Shown in pieces: positions 17,532-26,110 of a stretch of DNA of 64,000 nucleotides. Both the position numbers and the translations under genes were made by a program. This stretch comes from Sphingomonas cannabina (GTDB lineage Bacteria > Pseudomonadota > Alphaproteobacteria > Sphingomonadales > Sphingomonadaceae). A model generated the notes under the pieces. That model had not been told where the DNA came from and ran no database searches. It saw only the letters and a list, made by a program, of their open reading frames with translations. How positions within the stretch are numbered: position 1 is the stretch's first letter; every line of letters begins with the position of its first letter. The stretch covers positions 1 to 64,000 of the forward strand of contig NZ_CP090059.1 in assembly GCF_021391395.1 (NCBI RefSeq), given 5' to 3'.

Positions 17532-18860
17532 CTACTGCGCCGCGCTGACCCGCCAGATCACGTTGCCGACGTCGTCGGCGACCAGCAGCGCGCCGGTCGC
17601 ATCGGTGATCACCCCGACCGGGCGGCCCTGGGCCTTGCCCTCGGCATTGAGGAAGCCGGTGAGGACGTCGACCGGCTTGGTATTCGGCAGGGGGAAGCCG
17701 TTGCTGCCGAAGGGGACGTAGATCACCTTGTAGCCCGACGGCGGCACCCGGTTCCACGAGCCGTGGAGGCCGATAAACGCGCCATTGACGTAGTTCGCCC
17801 CGAGCTTGGCGTCGGCGGCGAAGGTGAGGCCGAGCGCGGCGACGTGCGCACCGAGCGCATAATCCGGCCGCTTCGAATATTCCTGCAGCGCGGGATTGGC
17901 GGGCTCGACACGCTTGTCGGGATAGCCGCCCCAATAATACCAGGGCCAGCCGAAATGGTCGCCGAGGTCGACCTCGGTCAGATAGTCGGGCGGCAGGTCG
18001 GAGCCGAGCATGTCGCGCTCGTTGACCACGGTGAACAGCCGGCCCGATCTGGGCTCGAAAGCCAGGCCGTTGGGATTGCGCAGCCCCGCGGCGAAGATGC
18101 GCAGCGCCTTGGTCTCCAGGTTGAGCTCGAGGATGTTGGCGCGGTATTTCTCCGCATCCAGCCCGTTCTCGGCGATGTTCGAGGACGACCCCACGGTGAT
18201 GTAGAGCAGCTTGCCGTCGGGCGAGGCGAGCAGGTTGCGCGCCCAGTGATTGCCGCCGCCGGGCAGCCGCGTCACATGCTCGGGCTTGGCGGTGATCTTC
18301 GTCTGGCCCGGCTTGAACGGGAAGCGCACCACCGCATCGGTGTTGGCGACGTAGAGCCAGTCGCCGACCAGCGCCATGCCGAACGGCGAGTTGAGGCCGC
18401 CGACCAGCACCGTCTTCCCTTCGGCCACTCCGTCATGGTCGGTGTCGCGCAGCAGGGTGATGCGGTTGGCCGACGGCACGCCGGCGCCGGCGCGGCCCAT
18501 CAGGCGGCGCATCACCCAACCCTGGATGCCGCCGCCCTCGCGCGGAGGCGAGTTGGTCTCGGCGACCAGGATATCGCCATTGGGCAGGCGATAGAGCCAG
18601 CGCGGATGATCGAGCCCGCTCGCGAAGGCCTGGACCTGCAGTCCCGCCGCCGCCTGCGGCTTGGCGCCGTTCTGCCAGCCGACCACGTCGGCGATCCTGA
18701 CCGTCGGCACCGTCTGCCGGCGCGGCTCGGTGATGTTCGGGCGCGTGCCCGTCACCTGCTCGATCGGCGTCTGCGCCTGATCGGGCCGGCTGATCCACCA
18801 CCAGCCGGCGGCGACCACCGCCAATACGAGGGCGAGGACGATCAGGATATGTCTGCGCAT
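17532..18860 (-). CDS. Membrane-anchored sorbosone/glucose dehydrogenase-like beta-propeller
   Basis: A 442-residue protein with an N-terminal membrane anchor (ILIVLALVLAVVAAGWWW) and a GDSH/NHL-type beta-propeller of the soluble PQQ glucose dehydrogenase and L-sorbosone dehydrogenase family. Visible blocks: GLDHPRWLYRLPNGDILVAE, GLRNPNGLAFEP, and a C-terminal DATGALLVADDVGNVIWRV. Family members oxidise sugars in the periplasm using PQQ; the substrate here is unknown. ATG at 18860 is chosen because it directly begins the anchor. Confidence 0.85.
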   Translation of the reverse strand: MRRHILIVLALVLAVVAAGWWWISRPDQAQTPIEQVTGTRPNITEPRRQTVPTVRIADVVGWQNGAKPQAAAGLQVQAFASGLDHPRWLYRLPNGDILVAETNSPPREGGGIQGWVMRRLMGRAGAGVPSANRITLLRDTDHDGVAEGKTVLVGGLNSPFGMALVGDWLYVANTDAVVRFPFKPGQTKITAKPEHVTRLPGGGNHWARNLLASPDGKLLYITVGSSSNIAENGLDAEKYRANILELNLETKALRIFAAGLRNPNGLAFEPRSGRLFTVVNERDMLGSDLPPDYLTEVDLGDHFGWPWYYWGGYPDKRVEPANPALQEYSKRPDYALGAHVAALGLTFAADAKLGANYVNGAFIGLHGSWNRVPPSGYKVIYVPFGSNGFPLPNTKPVDVLTGFLNAEGKAQGRPVGVITDATGALLVADDVGNVIWRVSAAQ

Positions 18861-18898
18861 GGCCGCCAGCCTAGGCCGCGACGCAGGTGCACGCAACG

Positions 18899-19489
18899 TC
18901 AGGCGATCAGGTCGATCGCATTCCTCGCCAGCGCGTCCAGCTCTTCCCTGGGAGCGCCCGCCCGGGCGCGGATGCTGAGGGAATGAACGATCGCCGCGAT
19001 GATGGGAGCATGGGGCCCGGCACGTTCGTCCCCCGCGTCGGCGAGAAGGCGTTCGATCCGCTCATCCTCCATCGCCAGGAAGTCGGCGAGGCGGGTTCGG
19101 ATCTCCTCGTCGGTCACCGACGCCGTGGCGGCGGTGGAGACGAAGACGCAGCCCGAGGGCCGGTCCTCTCCGGTCAGATAGCCATCGATGATCGCGCGGA
19201 ACATCGTCTCCAGCATCGGCCGCAGCGGCAGCTGCGCCTCCGCAAGGCGGTCGAAGCCGCGCGTCGCGCGCGCATGGGTGCGCTCGAGCGCCGCCAGGTA
19301 GAGCGCGCGCTTGTCGCCGAATGCCGAATAGAGGCTCGGCCGATTGAGCCCGGTCGCGTCCGCCAGCTCGTCGAGCGAAGTGCCGGCGAAGCCCCGCGTG
19401 CGGAACCGCTCCACCGCCGCGGCAAGCGCCCGGTCGGGATCGAAGCTGCGCGGACGGCCGCGAGGACGGGCAGGAGATTTTTGTACCAT
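18899..19489 (-). CDS. TetR-family transcriptional regulator
   Basis: A 196-residue repressor-type protein. The N-terminal helix-turn-helix is clear (FAGTSLDELADATGLNRPSL, then YSAFGDKRALYLAAL); the rest is the helical ligand-binding part of the TetR_C type seen in QacR/AcrR-like proteins. It is divergent from the glutathione transferase gene, its likely target. The 86-bp gap holds TTTCAT-N10-ATGAAA (19517-19538), a possible operator. ATG at 19489 has AAGGA upstream; an ATG at 19522 is a longer alternative. Confidence 0.88.
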   Translation of the reverse strand: MVQKSPARPRGRPRSFDPDRALAAAVERFRTRGFAGTSLDELADATGLNRPSLYSAFGDKRALYLAALERTHARATRGFDRLAEAQLPLRPMLETMFRAIIDGYLTGEDRPSGCVFVSTAATASVTDEEIRTRLADFLAMEDERIERLLADAGDERAGPHAPIIAAIVHSLSIRARAGAPREELDALARNAIDLIA

Positions 19490-19575
19490 TTCGCAAAGAA
19501 TCCTTGACCCGCTGAATTTCATGCGAGACAGTATGAAAATCAAGTCCAGCGGAGTCGCCAAGGGAGTTCCATGCC

Positions 19576-20193
19576 ATGAAGCTCTATTTCATCCCCTTCG
19601 CCTGCAGCCTCGCGACGCGGATCGCGGTGATCGAGGCCGAGCTCGATGCCGATTTCGTCCAGGTGACGCCCGACGCGGTGCTCGCCGACGGCCGGCCGTT
19701 CCGGACGGTGAGCCCGATGGGCTATGTCCCCGCGCTGGAGACCGAGGCCGGCGTCACGCTGACCGAGGGCGCGGCGGTGCTGTCCTACATCGCCGATCTC
19801 GCCGCCGAGGGCGTGCTGGCGCCGCCGCTGGTCAGCGACGAGCGCTATCGCATGACGATGTGGCTCAACTTCGTCGCGACCGAGCTGCACAAATCGGTGT
19901 TCGCGCCGCTGATGGGCCGGGCGGCGGGCCCGGAGGAGCGCGCGGCGGCGAAGGCACGGGCGGCGCGGCCGTTCGCGGTGCTGGAGGCGCATTTCACGGA
20001 AGGGCGGCCGTTCCTAGTCGACACGTTCAGCGTCGCCGACGCCTATCTGCTCGCGGTACTCAACTGGTGCGAGCACGCCGGCGTGCCGATCGACGAGTGG
20101 CAGGCGGTGAAGGCCTGGCGCGGCGCGATGCGGCGACGGCCGTCGGTCGCGCAGGCGATGGCGGAGGAGATGCCGCTGCTCAAGGCGGCGTGA
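19576..20193 (+). CDS. Glutathione S-transferase family protein
   Basis: The 205 residues have an N-terminal thioredoxin-like domain beginning MKLYFIPFACSLATRIA, the cis-Pro/glutathione-binding MGYVPAL and the TEGAAVLSYIAD motif, and a helical C-terminal domain (FSVADAYLLAVLNW). The FACS stretch supplies a possible catalytic Cys or Ser, as in bacterial beta-class enzymes. It is divergent from a TetR gene and probably controlled by it, which suggests induction by an electrophilic compound. AGGGAG lies upstream of the ATG. Confidence 0.92.
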   Translation: MKLYFIPFACSLATRIAVIEAELDADFVQVTPDAVLADGRPFRTVSPMGYVPALETEAGVTLTEGAAVLSYIADLAAEGVLAPPLVSDERYRMTMWLNFVATELHKSVFAPLMGRAAGPEERAAAKARAARPFAVLEAHFTEGRPFLVDTFSVADAYLLAVLNWCEHAGVPIDEWQAVKAWRGAMRRRPSVAQAMAEEMPLLKAA

Positions 20194-20241
20194 CGGTTCG
20201 GCGCGGTTTCCCAAGGAAAAGAGATTGAGCCGCACTCCGTT

Positions 20242-20346
20242 CGTCACCCCGGCGAAGGCCGGGGTCCACCGGGCAACAAGTTAGCTGCTTGAACCGCTTG
20301 TCCAATGCTTGCCGCACGGTGGACCCCGGCCTTCGCCGGGGTGACG
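20242..20346. repeat. 105-bp palindromic element, copy A
   Basis: Perfect 29-bp terminal inverted repeats beginning CGTCACCCCGGCG face each other across a 47-base centre that contains GCTTGAACCGCTTGTCC. The same centre and arms recur at 41985-42090. It sits between the GST gene and crtY. It looks like a REP/MITE-type repeat that can form a long hairpin in RNA; no coding capacity. Confidence 0.85.
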
Positions 20347-20428
20347 GTAGGGTTTGGAATTGCGGGATTCCACAAAAACCGGTGCCACGGGACTTAACGT
20401 GCCGACTCCGATCCGCTAGCGCGGCGCG

Positions 20429-21589
20429 ATGGCGGCGGTCATCACCTGCGATGTCGCGATCGTGGGCGGCGGGCTTTCCGGCTGCCTGTTCGCGCTCGCA
20501 TTGGCCGAGCGGCGGCCCGAGCTCCGCCTCCGGCTGGTCGAGGCGGGTGAGCGGCTTGGCGGCAATCATCTCTGGTCGTTCTTCGACCGCGACATCGCGC
20601 CCCCGCATCGCTGGCTCGTGGAGCCGCTCGTCGTCCACGCATGGCGCGGCTACGACGTCGCCTTCCGCGGCCTGACCCGGCATGTCGCCATGCCTTATCG
20701 AGCGATCACCTCGGAACGGATCGACGAGGTCGTGCGCCGGCGGCTGCCCGAAGGAACGGTCCTCACCGGCCGCAAGGCGCTGGCGGCGAGCCCGACCACC
20801 GTCATCCTTGGCGGCGGCGAAAAGATCGAGGCCGGCGGCGTGATCGACTGCCGTGGTGCGGGCGACCTCATCGCGCTGAAGCTCGGATGGCAGAAGTTCC
20901 TCGGGCGCGAGCTGGTGCTGGAGGCGCCGCACGGACTCGAGCGTCCGATGATCATGGACGCGACGGTCGAGCAGATCGACGGCTATCGCTTCGTCTACGC
21001 GCTGCCGCTCGCGTCCGATCGCGTCTTCGTCGAGGACACCTATTATTCGGATCGCCGGCCGGTCGACCGTCAGGTGCTCGCGCGGCGGATCGACGACTAT
21101 GCCCGCGCGAAGGGCTGGACGATCGCAAGCGTCGCGCGCGAGGAGGCGGGATCGCTGCCGGTGGTGATCGGCGGCGATTTCGGCGCCTATTGGCGGTCGG
21201 GCGGAAACAAGGTCGCCAAGGGTGGCGTGCGTGCGGGGCTGTTCCATCCCACTACCAGCTACTCGCTGCCCGACGCGGTGCGCGCGGCCGCCCTGGTCGC
21301 GGGAGCGGCGGACCTCTCCGGCGAGGGGCTGCACGCGCTGCTTCATGATCATGCGCGGAAGGCTTGGCGGATGCGCCGCTTCTACCGCCTGTTGGGGGCG
21401 ATGCTGTTCCGCGCCGCCGAGCCCAGGGAGCGCTGGCGGCTGCTCGAGCGCTTCTATGGGCTGGACGAAGCGCTGATCGCGCGCTTCTATGCCGGTCAGT
21501 CGAGCCTGTGGGACAAGGCTCGGGTGCTCGCCGGCAGGCCGCCGGTGCCGCTCGGCCGCGCGCTCGCGGCGATCCGGGGAGTGAGGTGA
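20429..21589 (+). CDS. crtY: Lycopene beta-cyclase
   Basis: Cyclises the ends of lycopene to give beta-carotene. The 386 residues start with the FAD/NAD-binding VAIVGGGLSGCLFALAL, then the family motif GGNHLWSFFD, MPYRAITSERI, a DATVEQIDGYRFVYALPL strand and FVEDTYYSD (matching the conserved FLEET-like segment). It is the first gene of a tight crtY-crtI-LOG operon; its TGA overlaps the crtI ATG. The first ATG is used. No clear promoter is visible in the 80 bp after the repeat. Confidence 0.94.
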   Translation: MAAVITCDVAIVGGGLSGCLFALALAERRPELRLRLVEAGERLGGNHLWSFFDRDIAPPHRWLVEPLVVHAWRGYDVAFRGLTRHVAMPYRAITSERIDEVVRRRLPEGTVLTGRKALAASPTTVILGGGEKIEAGGVIDCRGAGDLIALKLGWQKFLGRELVLEAPHGLERPMIMDATVEQIDGYRFVYALPLASDRVFVEDTYYSDRRPVDRQVLARRIDDYARAKGWTIASVAREEAGSLPVVIGGDFGAYWRSGGNKVAKGGVRAGLFHPTTSYSLPDAVRAAALVAGAADLSGEGLHALLHDHARKAWRMRRFYRLLGAMLFRAAEPRERWRLLERFYGLDEALIARFYAGQSSLWDKARVLAGRPPVPLGRALAAIRGVR

Positions 21590-23070
21590 TGCAGCGCGCG
21601 GTGATCATCGGCGCCGGCTTCGGCGGGCTCGCGCTCGGCATCCGGCTGCAGTCGGCGGGGATCGCCACCACCATCGTCGAGGCGCGCGACAAGCCCGGCG
21701 GGCGGGCATACGTCTGGCAGCGGGACGGCTTCACCTTCGACGCGGGGCCGACCGTGATCACCGCGCCCGAGGCGCTGCGCGAGCTGTGGCACCTGTCCGG
21801 CCGTGACATGGCGGACGACGTGACTTTGGTGCCGGTCGATCCCTTCTACCGCCTCAGCTGGCCCGACGGGACCAGCTTCGACTATACAAGCGACGACACG
21901 CGGCTCCGGTCCGAGATCGCCAAGCTCGAGCCCGCCGATATCGCCGGCTATGCGCGCTTCCTGCAATATTCGACTGCCGTCTATGACGAGGGCTACGTCC
22001 GGCTCGGCGCGGAGCCGTTTCTCGACTGGCGGTCGATGGCGAAGGCGGCGCCGGCGCTGGTGCAGCACCAGGCATGGCGATCGGTCTATGCCATGGTGTC
22101 GCGCTTCGTGAGGAACGAGAAGCTGCGGCAGGCGCTGAGCTTCCACACGCTGCTGGTCGGCGGCAATCCGATGACGGCGAGCGCGGTCTACGCCCTGATC
22201 CACAAGCTCGAGCGCGAGAGCGGGATGTGGTTCGCGATGGGCGGCACCGGCCAGCTCGTCGCCGGGATGGCGCGGCAGTTCGAGCGACTGGGCGGCACGC
22301 TGCGCCTCAACGCGCGGGTCGAGACGATCGAGACGCTCGGCGATCGCGCAACCGGGGTGACGCTGGCGGGTGGGGAGACGATCCCCGCGGACGCGGTAGT
22401 GTCGAACGCCGACCTCGTCCACACCTATCGCCACCTGCTGCGCAGCTCGCGATCCGCGCAGCGCCAGGCGGACCGGCTGGAGCGCAAGCGCTTCTCGCCG
22501 TCGCTGTTCGTCGTCCATTTCGGGATCAAGGGGACCTGGCCCGGCATCCCGCACCACATGGTGCTGTTCGGACCGCGCTATCAGGGGCTGCTCGCCGACA
22601 TCTACGATCACGGGCTGCTGAGCGAGGACCTCGCGCTCTACCTGCACCATCCGACGGTGACCGATCCGGACCTGGCGCCGCCCGGCCATTCGACCTTCTA
22701 CGCGCTGGCGCCGGTGCCGCATCTCGGCAAGTTCCCGGCGGACTGGGAGCAGGTTCGCCCGATCCTGGAGAAGCGCATCCTCGACGAGGTCGGGCGGCGG
22801 CTGATCCCGGATATCCACGAGCGGATCGTGACGAAGTTCAGCTATGCGCCGAACGACTTCCGCGACGATCTCGGCGCCCATCTTGGCAGCGCATTCAGCC
22901 TCGAGCCGGTCCTGACGCAAAGCGCCTGGTTGCGCGCGCACAACCGGGACGATTCGATTCCCAATCTTTACCTCGTCGGCGCGGGGACGCATCCGGGCGC
23001 CGGCATCCCCGGCGTGGTGGCGAGCGCCAAGGCGACCGCGGGGCTAATGCTGGAAGGGAATGTGAAGTGA
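21589..23070 (+). CDS. crtI: Phytoene desaturase
   Basis: Converts phytoene to lycopene by successive desaturations with FAD. The 493 residues show the N-terminal dinucleotide fold VIIGAGFGGLALGIRL, the RDKPGGRAY motif, a C-terminal FAD site LYLVGAGTHPGAGIPGV, and a typical length. The start overlaps the crtY stop (TGATG) and the stop overlaps the GTG of the next gene, so all three are co-translated. With crtY it supplies the beta-carotene backbone of a nostoxanthin/zeaxanthin-type pigment; crtB, crtZ and crtG are not in the window. Confidence 0.95.
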   Translation: MQRAVIIGAGFGGLALGIRLQSAGIATTIVEARDKPGGRAYVWQRDGFTFDAGPTVITAPEALRELWHLSGRDMADDVTLVPVDPFYRLSWPDGTSFDYTSDDTRLRSEIAKLEPADIAGYARFLQYSTAVYDEGYVRLGAEPFLDWRSMAKAAPALVQHQAWRSVYAMVSRFVRNEKLRQALSFHTLLVGGNPMTASAVYALIHKLERESGMWFAMGGTGQLVAGMARQFERLGGTLRLNARVETIETLGDRATGVTLAGGETIPADAVVSNADLVHTYRHLLRSSRSAQRQADRLERKRFSPSLFVVHFGIKGTWPGIPHHMVLFGPRYQGLLADIYDHGLLSEDLALYLHHPTVTDPDLAPPGHSTFYALAPVPHLGKFPADWEQVRPILEKRILDEVGRRLIPDIHERIVTKFSYAPNDFRDDLGAHLGSAFSLEPVLTQSAWLRAHNRDDSIPNLYLVGAGTHPGAGIPGVVASAKATAGLMLEGNVK

Positions 23071-23648
23071 AGCGCGTTGCGGTCTATTGCGGTTCGGCGA
23101 CACCGGCCGATCCGGTCTACGTCGAATCCGCCCGCGCGGTCGGGCGCTCTCTCGCCGAGCGCGGGATCGGCGTCGTCTATGGCGGCGGGCGGCTCGGGCT
23201 GATGGGCGCGGTGGCCGACAGCGCGCTCGCGGCCGGCGGTGAGGTGGTCGGAGTGATCCCGCAGGCGCTGGTCGACGCCGAGGTTGCGCATCGCGGCCTC
23301 ACCGAGCTGCACGTCGTCGGCACGATGCACGAGCGCAAGCAGGCGTTCACCGACCTCTCCGACGGCTTCGTGACGCTGCCCGGCGGCACCGGCACGATGG
23401 ACGAACTGTGGGAAGCGATGAGCTGGGCGCAGATCGGCTATCACGCCAAGCCCGTGGGGTTGCTCAACGTCGCCGGCTTCTACGACGGGCTGATCGCTTT
23501 CGTGCGGACGATGGGCGAGGTCGGATTCCTGCGTCCGCAGCATCGGGGGCTGCTGATCGTCGACGAGACGCTGGACGGGCTGCTCGGGAAGATGGCGGAC
23601 TTCCGGCCCGCCACGACGATTGCGCAGATCGGCGCCAAGGATTTGTGA
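23067..23648 (+). CDS. LOG family nucleoside-5'-monophosphate phosphoribohydrolase
   Basis: A 193-residue protein of the LOG (Lonely guy) family, which releases a base from nucleoside monophosphates such as cytokinin ribotides; in most bacteria the true substrate is simply AMP-like nucleotides. Visible: VYCGSA near the start, VYGGGRLGLMGAVAD, and the catalytic LPGGTGTMDELWE. The GTG start overlaps the crtI TGA (GTGA). Its link to carotenoid synthesis is by position only. Confidence 0.88.
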   Translation: MKRVAVYCGSATPADPVYVESARAVGRSLAERGIGVVYGGGRLGLMGAVADSALAAGGEVVGVIPQALVDAEVAHRGLTELHVVGTMHERKQAFTDLSDGFVTLPGGTGTMDELWEAMSWAQIGYHAKPVGLLNVAGFYDGLIAFVRTMGEVGFLRPQHRGLLIVDETLDGLLGKMADFRPATTIAQIGAKDL

Positions 23649-23657
23649 CGGAGCGGT

Positions 23658-24065
23658 TCAGCCGATCGCGGTTGCCTTCCGCCATCCCGGCACGTGGAGG
23701 GCCGCCCAGCCGCCGAGCAGCGGAGCGAGCACCGCCGCCGCCTGCATCCATACTGGGCTGGGAAGCTGGATGACGTTGGCGATACCGCCAGCCGCGATCA
23801 CGACCGCCACGATCCACGTCGCCGGCGGCCAGCCGGCGATGCGGAGCGCGATATGGCCGCCCACGAGCGCTCCGAGAAACCAGGCGAGCGCGACCAGCAG
23901 CTTGAGCGCGAGCGGCACCCCTTCGACATAGACCGCGAGCGCAGCCTTGTCGGTCATGTCGAGGCTGGCAGGCGGCGGCGCGATCCAGTGCCCGATCATC
24001 TCGACGACGAAGATCACCAGCATCGCGGCGACGATGCCGGCGATCACTCCTAGCAGCTTGCGCAT
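23658..24065 (-). CDS. Four-helix integral membrane protein, function unknown
   Basis: The 135 residues have four hydrophobic stretches: residues about 4-25 (VIAGIVAAMLVIFVVEMIGH), 52-73, 82-100 and 105-123. I recognise no catalytic motif. It is convergent with the LOG gene (9 bp between stops) and divergent from the ABC exporter gene. Short membrane proteins of this form are common hypothetical genes in alphaproteobacteria. Confidence 0.65.
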   Translation of the reverse strand: MRKLLGVIAGIVAAMLVIFVVEMIGHWIAPPPASLDMTDKAALAVYVEGVPLALKLLVALAWFLGALVGGHIALRIAGWPPATWIVAVVIAAGGIANVIQLPSPVWMQAAAVLAPLLGGWAALHVPGWRKATAIG

Positions 24066-24173
24066 TGTCGGTCCCTCCCTGCGCCGCCCGCTTCTACATT
24101 ATTTCACGCCAGCGATCACGCGGAGGATGCACGGCAGTTGCATCGGCGCCGTACGCGCCTAACTTCTGCGCCC

Positions 24174-25988
24174 ATGCCCCCCGCCTCCCCCGCCGGCGGC
24201 GCCGAACGCCCCCTGATCGGCACGCTCCGGCGCTTCCTTCCTTATCTGTGGCCGCCCGGCGAGCCGATGCTCAAGGCGCGTATCGTCGGGGCGCTCGTGT
24301 TCGTGTTGCTGTCCAAGATCGTGCAGGTCTATGGCGCTCCCTTTGCGCTGCAGGGCGCGGTCGACCGCATGGCGAGCGGGCCCCGCGACGCGGTCACCCT
24401 CGTCGTGCTGCTGGTGATCGGCTATGCCGCGGCGCGGTTCGGCACGATCGTGTTCGACAATCTGCGCAATGCGATATTCGAGCGCGTCGGCCAGGATGCG
24501 ACGCGGCGGCTGGCGGCGGCGGTGTTCCGCCATCTCCACGACCTGTCGCTGCGCTTCCATCTCGAGCGACGCACCGGCGCGGTCACCAAGGTGGTCGAGC
24601 GCGGCACCAAGAGCATCGACACGATGCTCTACTTCCTCCTGTTCAACATCGCGCCGACCGTGCTCGAGCTCGGCCTCGTCCTCCAGATCTTCGCCAGCCG
24701 CTTCGGCTGGTGGCTGGTCGCGGGCACGCTGGTGATGGTCGCGCTCTACATCGTCTTCACCCGCGTGGTGACCGACTGGCGCGCGAAGCTCAGGGAGACG
24801 ATGAACGACCTCGACACCGGCGCGGTCGCCCATGCGGTCGATTCGCTGCTCAACTTCGAGACCGTCAAATATTTCAACGCCGAGGACCGCGAAGCGCGCC
24901 GTTACGAGCGTGCGGTCGCCGCCTACGCCAATGCCGCGGTCAAGAGCGAGAATTCGCTGGCGTGGCTCAACATCGGCCAGGCCTTCATCACCAACGCGAT
25001 GCTGGCGGGCGGCATGGCGCTGGTCGCCTATGGCTGGGCGCGGGGCGAGTTCTCGCCGGGCGAGGTGGTGCTGGTGTCGACCCTCTTGTCGCAGCTGTTC
25101 CGGCCGCTCGACCTGCTCGGCATGGTCTATCGCACCATCCGCCAAGGGGTGATCGACATGGGTGCGATGTTCGACCTGATCGATACGCCGTCCGAGGTGG
25201 TCGACGCGCCCGGCGCGCCGCCGCTGACGGTGATGCAGGGGCATGTCCGCTTCGAGGACGTGCGCTTCGGCTATGACGACGACCGGCTGATCCTGAAGGG
25301 CATCGACCTCGACATCCCCGCCGGCGCGACCGTGGCGGTGGTGGGGCCGTCGGGCGCCGGCAAGTCGACACTGGCCCGGTTGCTCTACCGCTTCTACGAC
25401 CTGACCGGCGGACGCATCACGATCGACGATCAGGACATCGCCCTGGTCACGCAGCGCAGCCTGCGGGCGGCGATCGGGATCGTGCCGCAGGACACGGTGC
25501 TGTTCAACGACACCATCGGCTACAACATCGCCTATGGCCGCGAGGGCGCGGGCGAGAGCGAGATCCAGGCGGCGGCGCGCGGGGCGGCGATCGCCGGGTT
25601 CATCGAGGGGCTGCCCGACGGATACGAGACCCGCGTCGGCGAGCGCGGGCTCAAGCTGTCGGGCGGCGAGAAGCAGCGCGTCGCGATCGCGCGCACCCTG
25701 GTCAAGGACCCGCCGATCCTGATCCTCGACGAGGCGACCAGCGCGCTCGACAGCCGCACCGAGGCCGAGATCCAGGCGACGCTGGAGGACATCGAGGCGG
25801 GCCGCACCACCATCGTCATCGCCCACCGCCTGTCGACCGTTGTCCACGCCGACCAGATCGTAGTGCTGGAGGCCGGCCGCGTCGCCGAGCGCGGGACGCA
25901 TGCCGAGCTGCTCCGGAGGAACGGGCTTTATGCGGAGATGTGGGCGCGCCAGGCGGCGGAGCAGGAGGCGGCGATCGCGGCGGAGTAG
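24174..25988 (+). CDS. Half-size ABC exporter, ATM1/HMT1-like
   Basis: A 604-residue exporter subunit with a transmembrane domain (about 40-330) and a nucleotide-binding domain: Walker A GPSGAGKST, signature LSGGEKQRVAIART, Walker B ILILDEATSALDS. The segment FVLLSKIVQVYGAPFALQGA and NFETVKYFNAEDREARRY are typical of the ATM1/ABCB7 branch, which exports glutathione-linked sulfur or metal complexes. ATG at 24174 is chosen by alignment of the N-terminus; no clear Shine-Dalgarno, and a TTG at 24138 is an alternative. It functions as a homodimer. Confidence 0.9.
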   Translation: MPPASPAGGAERPLIGTLRRFLPYLWPPGEPMLKARIVGALVFVLLSKIVQVYGAPFALQGAVDRMASGPRDAVTLVVLLVIGYAAARFGTIVFDNLRNAIFERVGQDATRRLAAAVFRHLHDLSLRFHLERRTGAVTKVVERGTKSIDTMLYFLLFNIAPTVLELGLVLQIFASRFGWWLVAGTLVMVALYIVFTRVVTDWRAKLRETMNDLDTGAVAHAVDSLLNFETVKYFNAEDREARRYERAVAAYANAAVKSENSLAWLNIGQAFITNAMLAGGMALVAYGWARGEFSPGEVVLVSTLLSQLFRPLDLLGMVYRTIRQGVIDMGAMFDLIDTPSEVVDAPGAPPLTVMQGHVRFEDVRFGYDDDRLILKGIDLDIPAGATVAVVGPSGAGKSTLARLLYRFYDLTGGRITIDDQDIALVTQRSLRAAIGIVPQDTVLFNDTIGYNIAYGREGAGESEIQAAARGAAIAGFIEGLPDGYETRVGERGLKLSGGEKQRVAIARTLVKDPPILILDEATSALDSRTEAEIQATLEDIEAGRTTIVIAHRLSTVVHADQIVVLEAGRVAERGTHAELLRRNGLYAEMWARQAAEQEAAIAAE

Positions 25989-26006
25989 GGGGCGTCCACT
26001 CCCCTT

Positions 26007-26090
26007 CGTCATGCCGGACTTGATCCGGCATCCAGGACCACAAGCCGTGTCGCCAGCGACCCTGGATCCCGGGTCAAGCCCGGGATGACG
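26007..26090. repeat. 84-bp imperfect palindromic repeat
   Basis: It begins CGTCATGCCGGACTTGATCC and ends GGGATGACG; the arms of about 30 bp pair with several mismatches (CCGGACTTGATCCGG against CCGGGCTTGACCCGG). It belongs to the same CGTCA...TGACG group as the repeats at 20242, 28133, 41297 and 41985. It lies between two convergent ABC exporter genes and may terminate both. Confidence 0.75.
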
Positions 26091-26110
26091 ATGGAAAGGA
26101 ACACCCGACA

